Assembly (NCBI RefSeq): GCF_900199545.1
Contig: NZ_LT962671.1
Span: 122,533-186,532 of the forward strand
DNA length: 64,000 nt
DNA from: Raoultibacter massiliensis
Lineage (GTDB): Bacteria > Actinomycetota > Coriobacteriia > Coriobacteriales > Eggerthellaceae
Direction of reading: 5' to 3'
Each line of letters opens with the position of its first letter. Position 1 is the first letter of the stretch. The notes under the pieces were generated by a model. The model saw only the letters and a list, made by a program, of their open reading frames with translations, made no database searches and was not told where the DNA came from. Positions 63,600-64,000 of this stretch are shown piece after piece. The translations under genes were made by a program, and so were the position numbers.

Positions 63600-64000
63600 A
63601 TGGCGGCCGCAGGCCCGAGGGGGCGCGACGGCCCCTCCCCGCGCGAGTTCACGGCGGTACGGCACTTCATGATGGCGGACCTGGGCCTCTCCGGCCTTCC
63701 CCTGCTCGTCTACGCGCGCATCTTCGGCTTCTGCGACGCCGGGTGCGACTACTTCGAGAGCAAGGGCGGCCTGGCCCGCTTCCTCAGCGTGCAGGAGCGC
63801 AGCGCCCACCGCGCCATCCGCGACCTGCTCGACCGGGGCCTCATCGAGGAATGCGGCGTGCACGCCCCGGCGCGCGGGCACGCCACCAAGCGGTACCGCA
63901 TCGTGCGCGAGAGGCTGCCGCCCGGAGCGCTGGCAACCCCTGACGATTCGTCAGGGTTCCCGGCGCGAAAGGGTGACGAAATGACAGGGTTCGCCGCGAA
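63600..64000 (+). CDS. Winged-helix protein of an integrative element (3' end beyond window)
   Basis: At least 133 residues from ATG 63600, running off the window. FTAVRHFMMADLGLSGLPLL, then GGLARFLSVQERSAHRAIRD and LIEECGVHAPARGHATKRY form a helix-turn-helix region like replication or partition initiators of Coriobacteriia mobile elements. A palindrome CCCTGACGA-T-TCGTCAGGG at 63944-63962 lies inside the frame and could be a binding site or hairpin. Confidence 0.6.
   Translation, partial: MAAAGPRGRDGPSPREFTAVRHFMMADLGLSGLPLLVYARIFGFCDAGCDYFESKGGLARFLSVQERSAHRAIRDLLDRGLIEECGVHAPARGHATKRYRIVRERLPPGALATPDDSSGFPARKGDEMTGFAA

Overview
The window looks like a chromosomal segment of a gut actinobacterium of the class Coriobacteriia, most likely the family Eggerthellaceae. 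The reasons are GC-rich codon use, several Tat-exported flavin and molybdenum reductases, LuxR-type regulators fused to many membrane helices placed next to those reductases, a selenocysteine formate dehydrogenase and a peptidoglycan-independent set of ordinary housekeeping genes. No rRNA or tRNA gene was recognised.

Region 1 (1-24 kb) is core genome. It holds a DUF1015 protein, an Elp3-type radical SAM/GNAT tRNA enzyme divergent from a Trm9-like methyltransferase, ThrH, a PurF homologue without the glutaminase cysteine, a type I asparaginase, a NAD(P)-linked formate dehydrogenase pair whose catalytic subunit is read through an in-frame UGA (Sec) with a SECIS-like hairpin, a nucleoid-associated protein, EttA, a WYL regulator with an internal deletion, an alkyltransferase-like protein, a rhomboid protease, a flavin disulfide-type oxidoreductase, and an OpuC-like ABC importer in which one permease is fused in frame to the lipoprotein binding protein.

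Region 2 (24-36 kb) combines a cysteine hydrolase, a Tat/lipoprotein flavin reductase with its own membrane LuxR regulator, a DUF2130 coiled-coil protein that carries an exact Illumina P7 adapter sequence (an assembly artefact inside the gene), two diverged peptide deformylase paralogues that have each lost a different active-site residue, a flavodoxin, and an amino-acid transporter/amidohydrolase operon.

Region 3 (36-50.6 kb) begins with a GIY-YIG/DUF2075 helicase-like protein and a decayed cyclase-like gene. It then carries two anaerobic respiratory units: a tetraheme lipoprotein with a Tat flavoprotein and LuxR regulator, and a MalT-like LuxR regulator with a Tat molybdopterin oxidoreductase, a four-cluster ferredoxin subunit and an FdhD-family protein without the CxxC pair.

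Region 4 (50.7-64 kb) is a mosaic island. It starts where AT-rich DNA cuts off a LuxR gene, and it contains integrase remnants, HEPN-type and Abi-type proteins, several genes broken by single-base frameshifts, guaA-3'-end-like direct repeats, an AT-rich AbrB/L-2-amino-thiazoline-4-carboxylate hydrolase pair with a palindromic operator, an IS200-type element with end hairpins, and at the right edge the excisionase/HTH genes of an integrative element that continues beyond the window.
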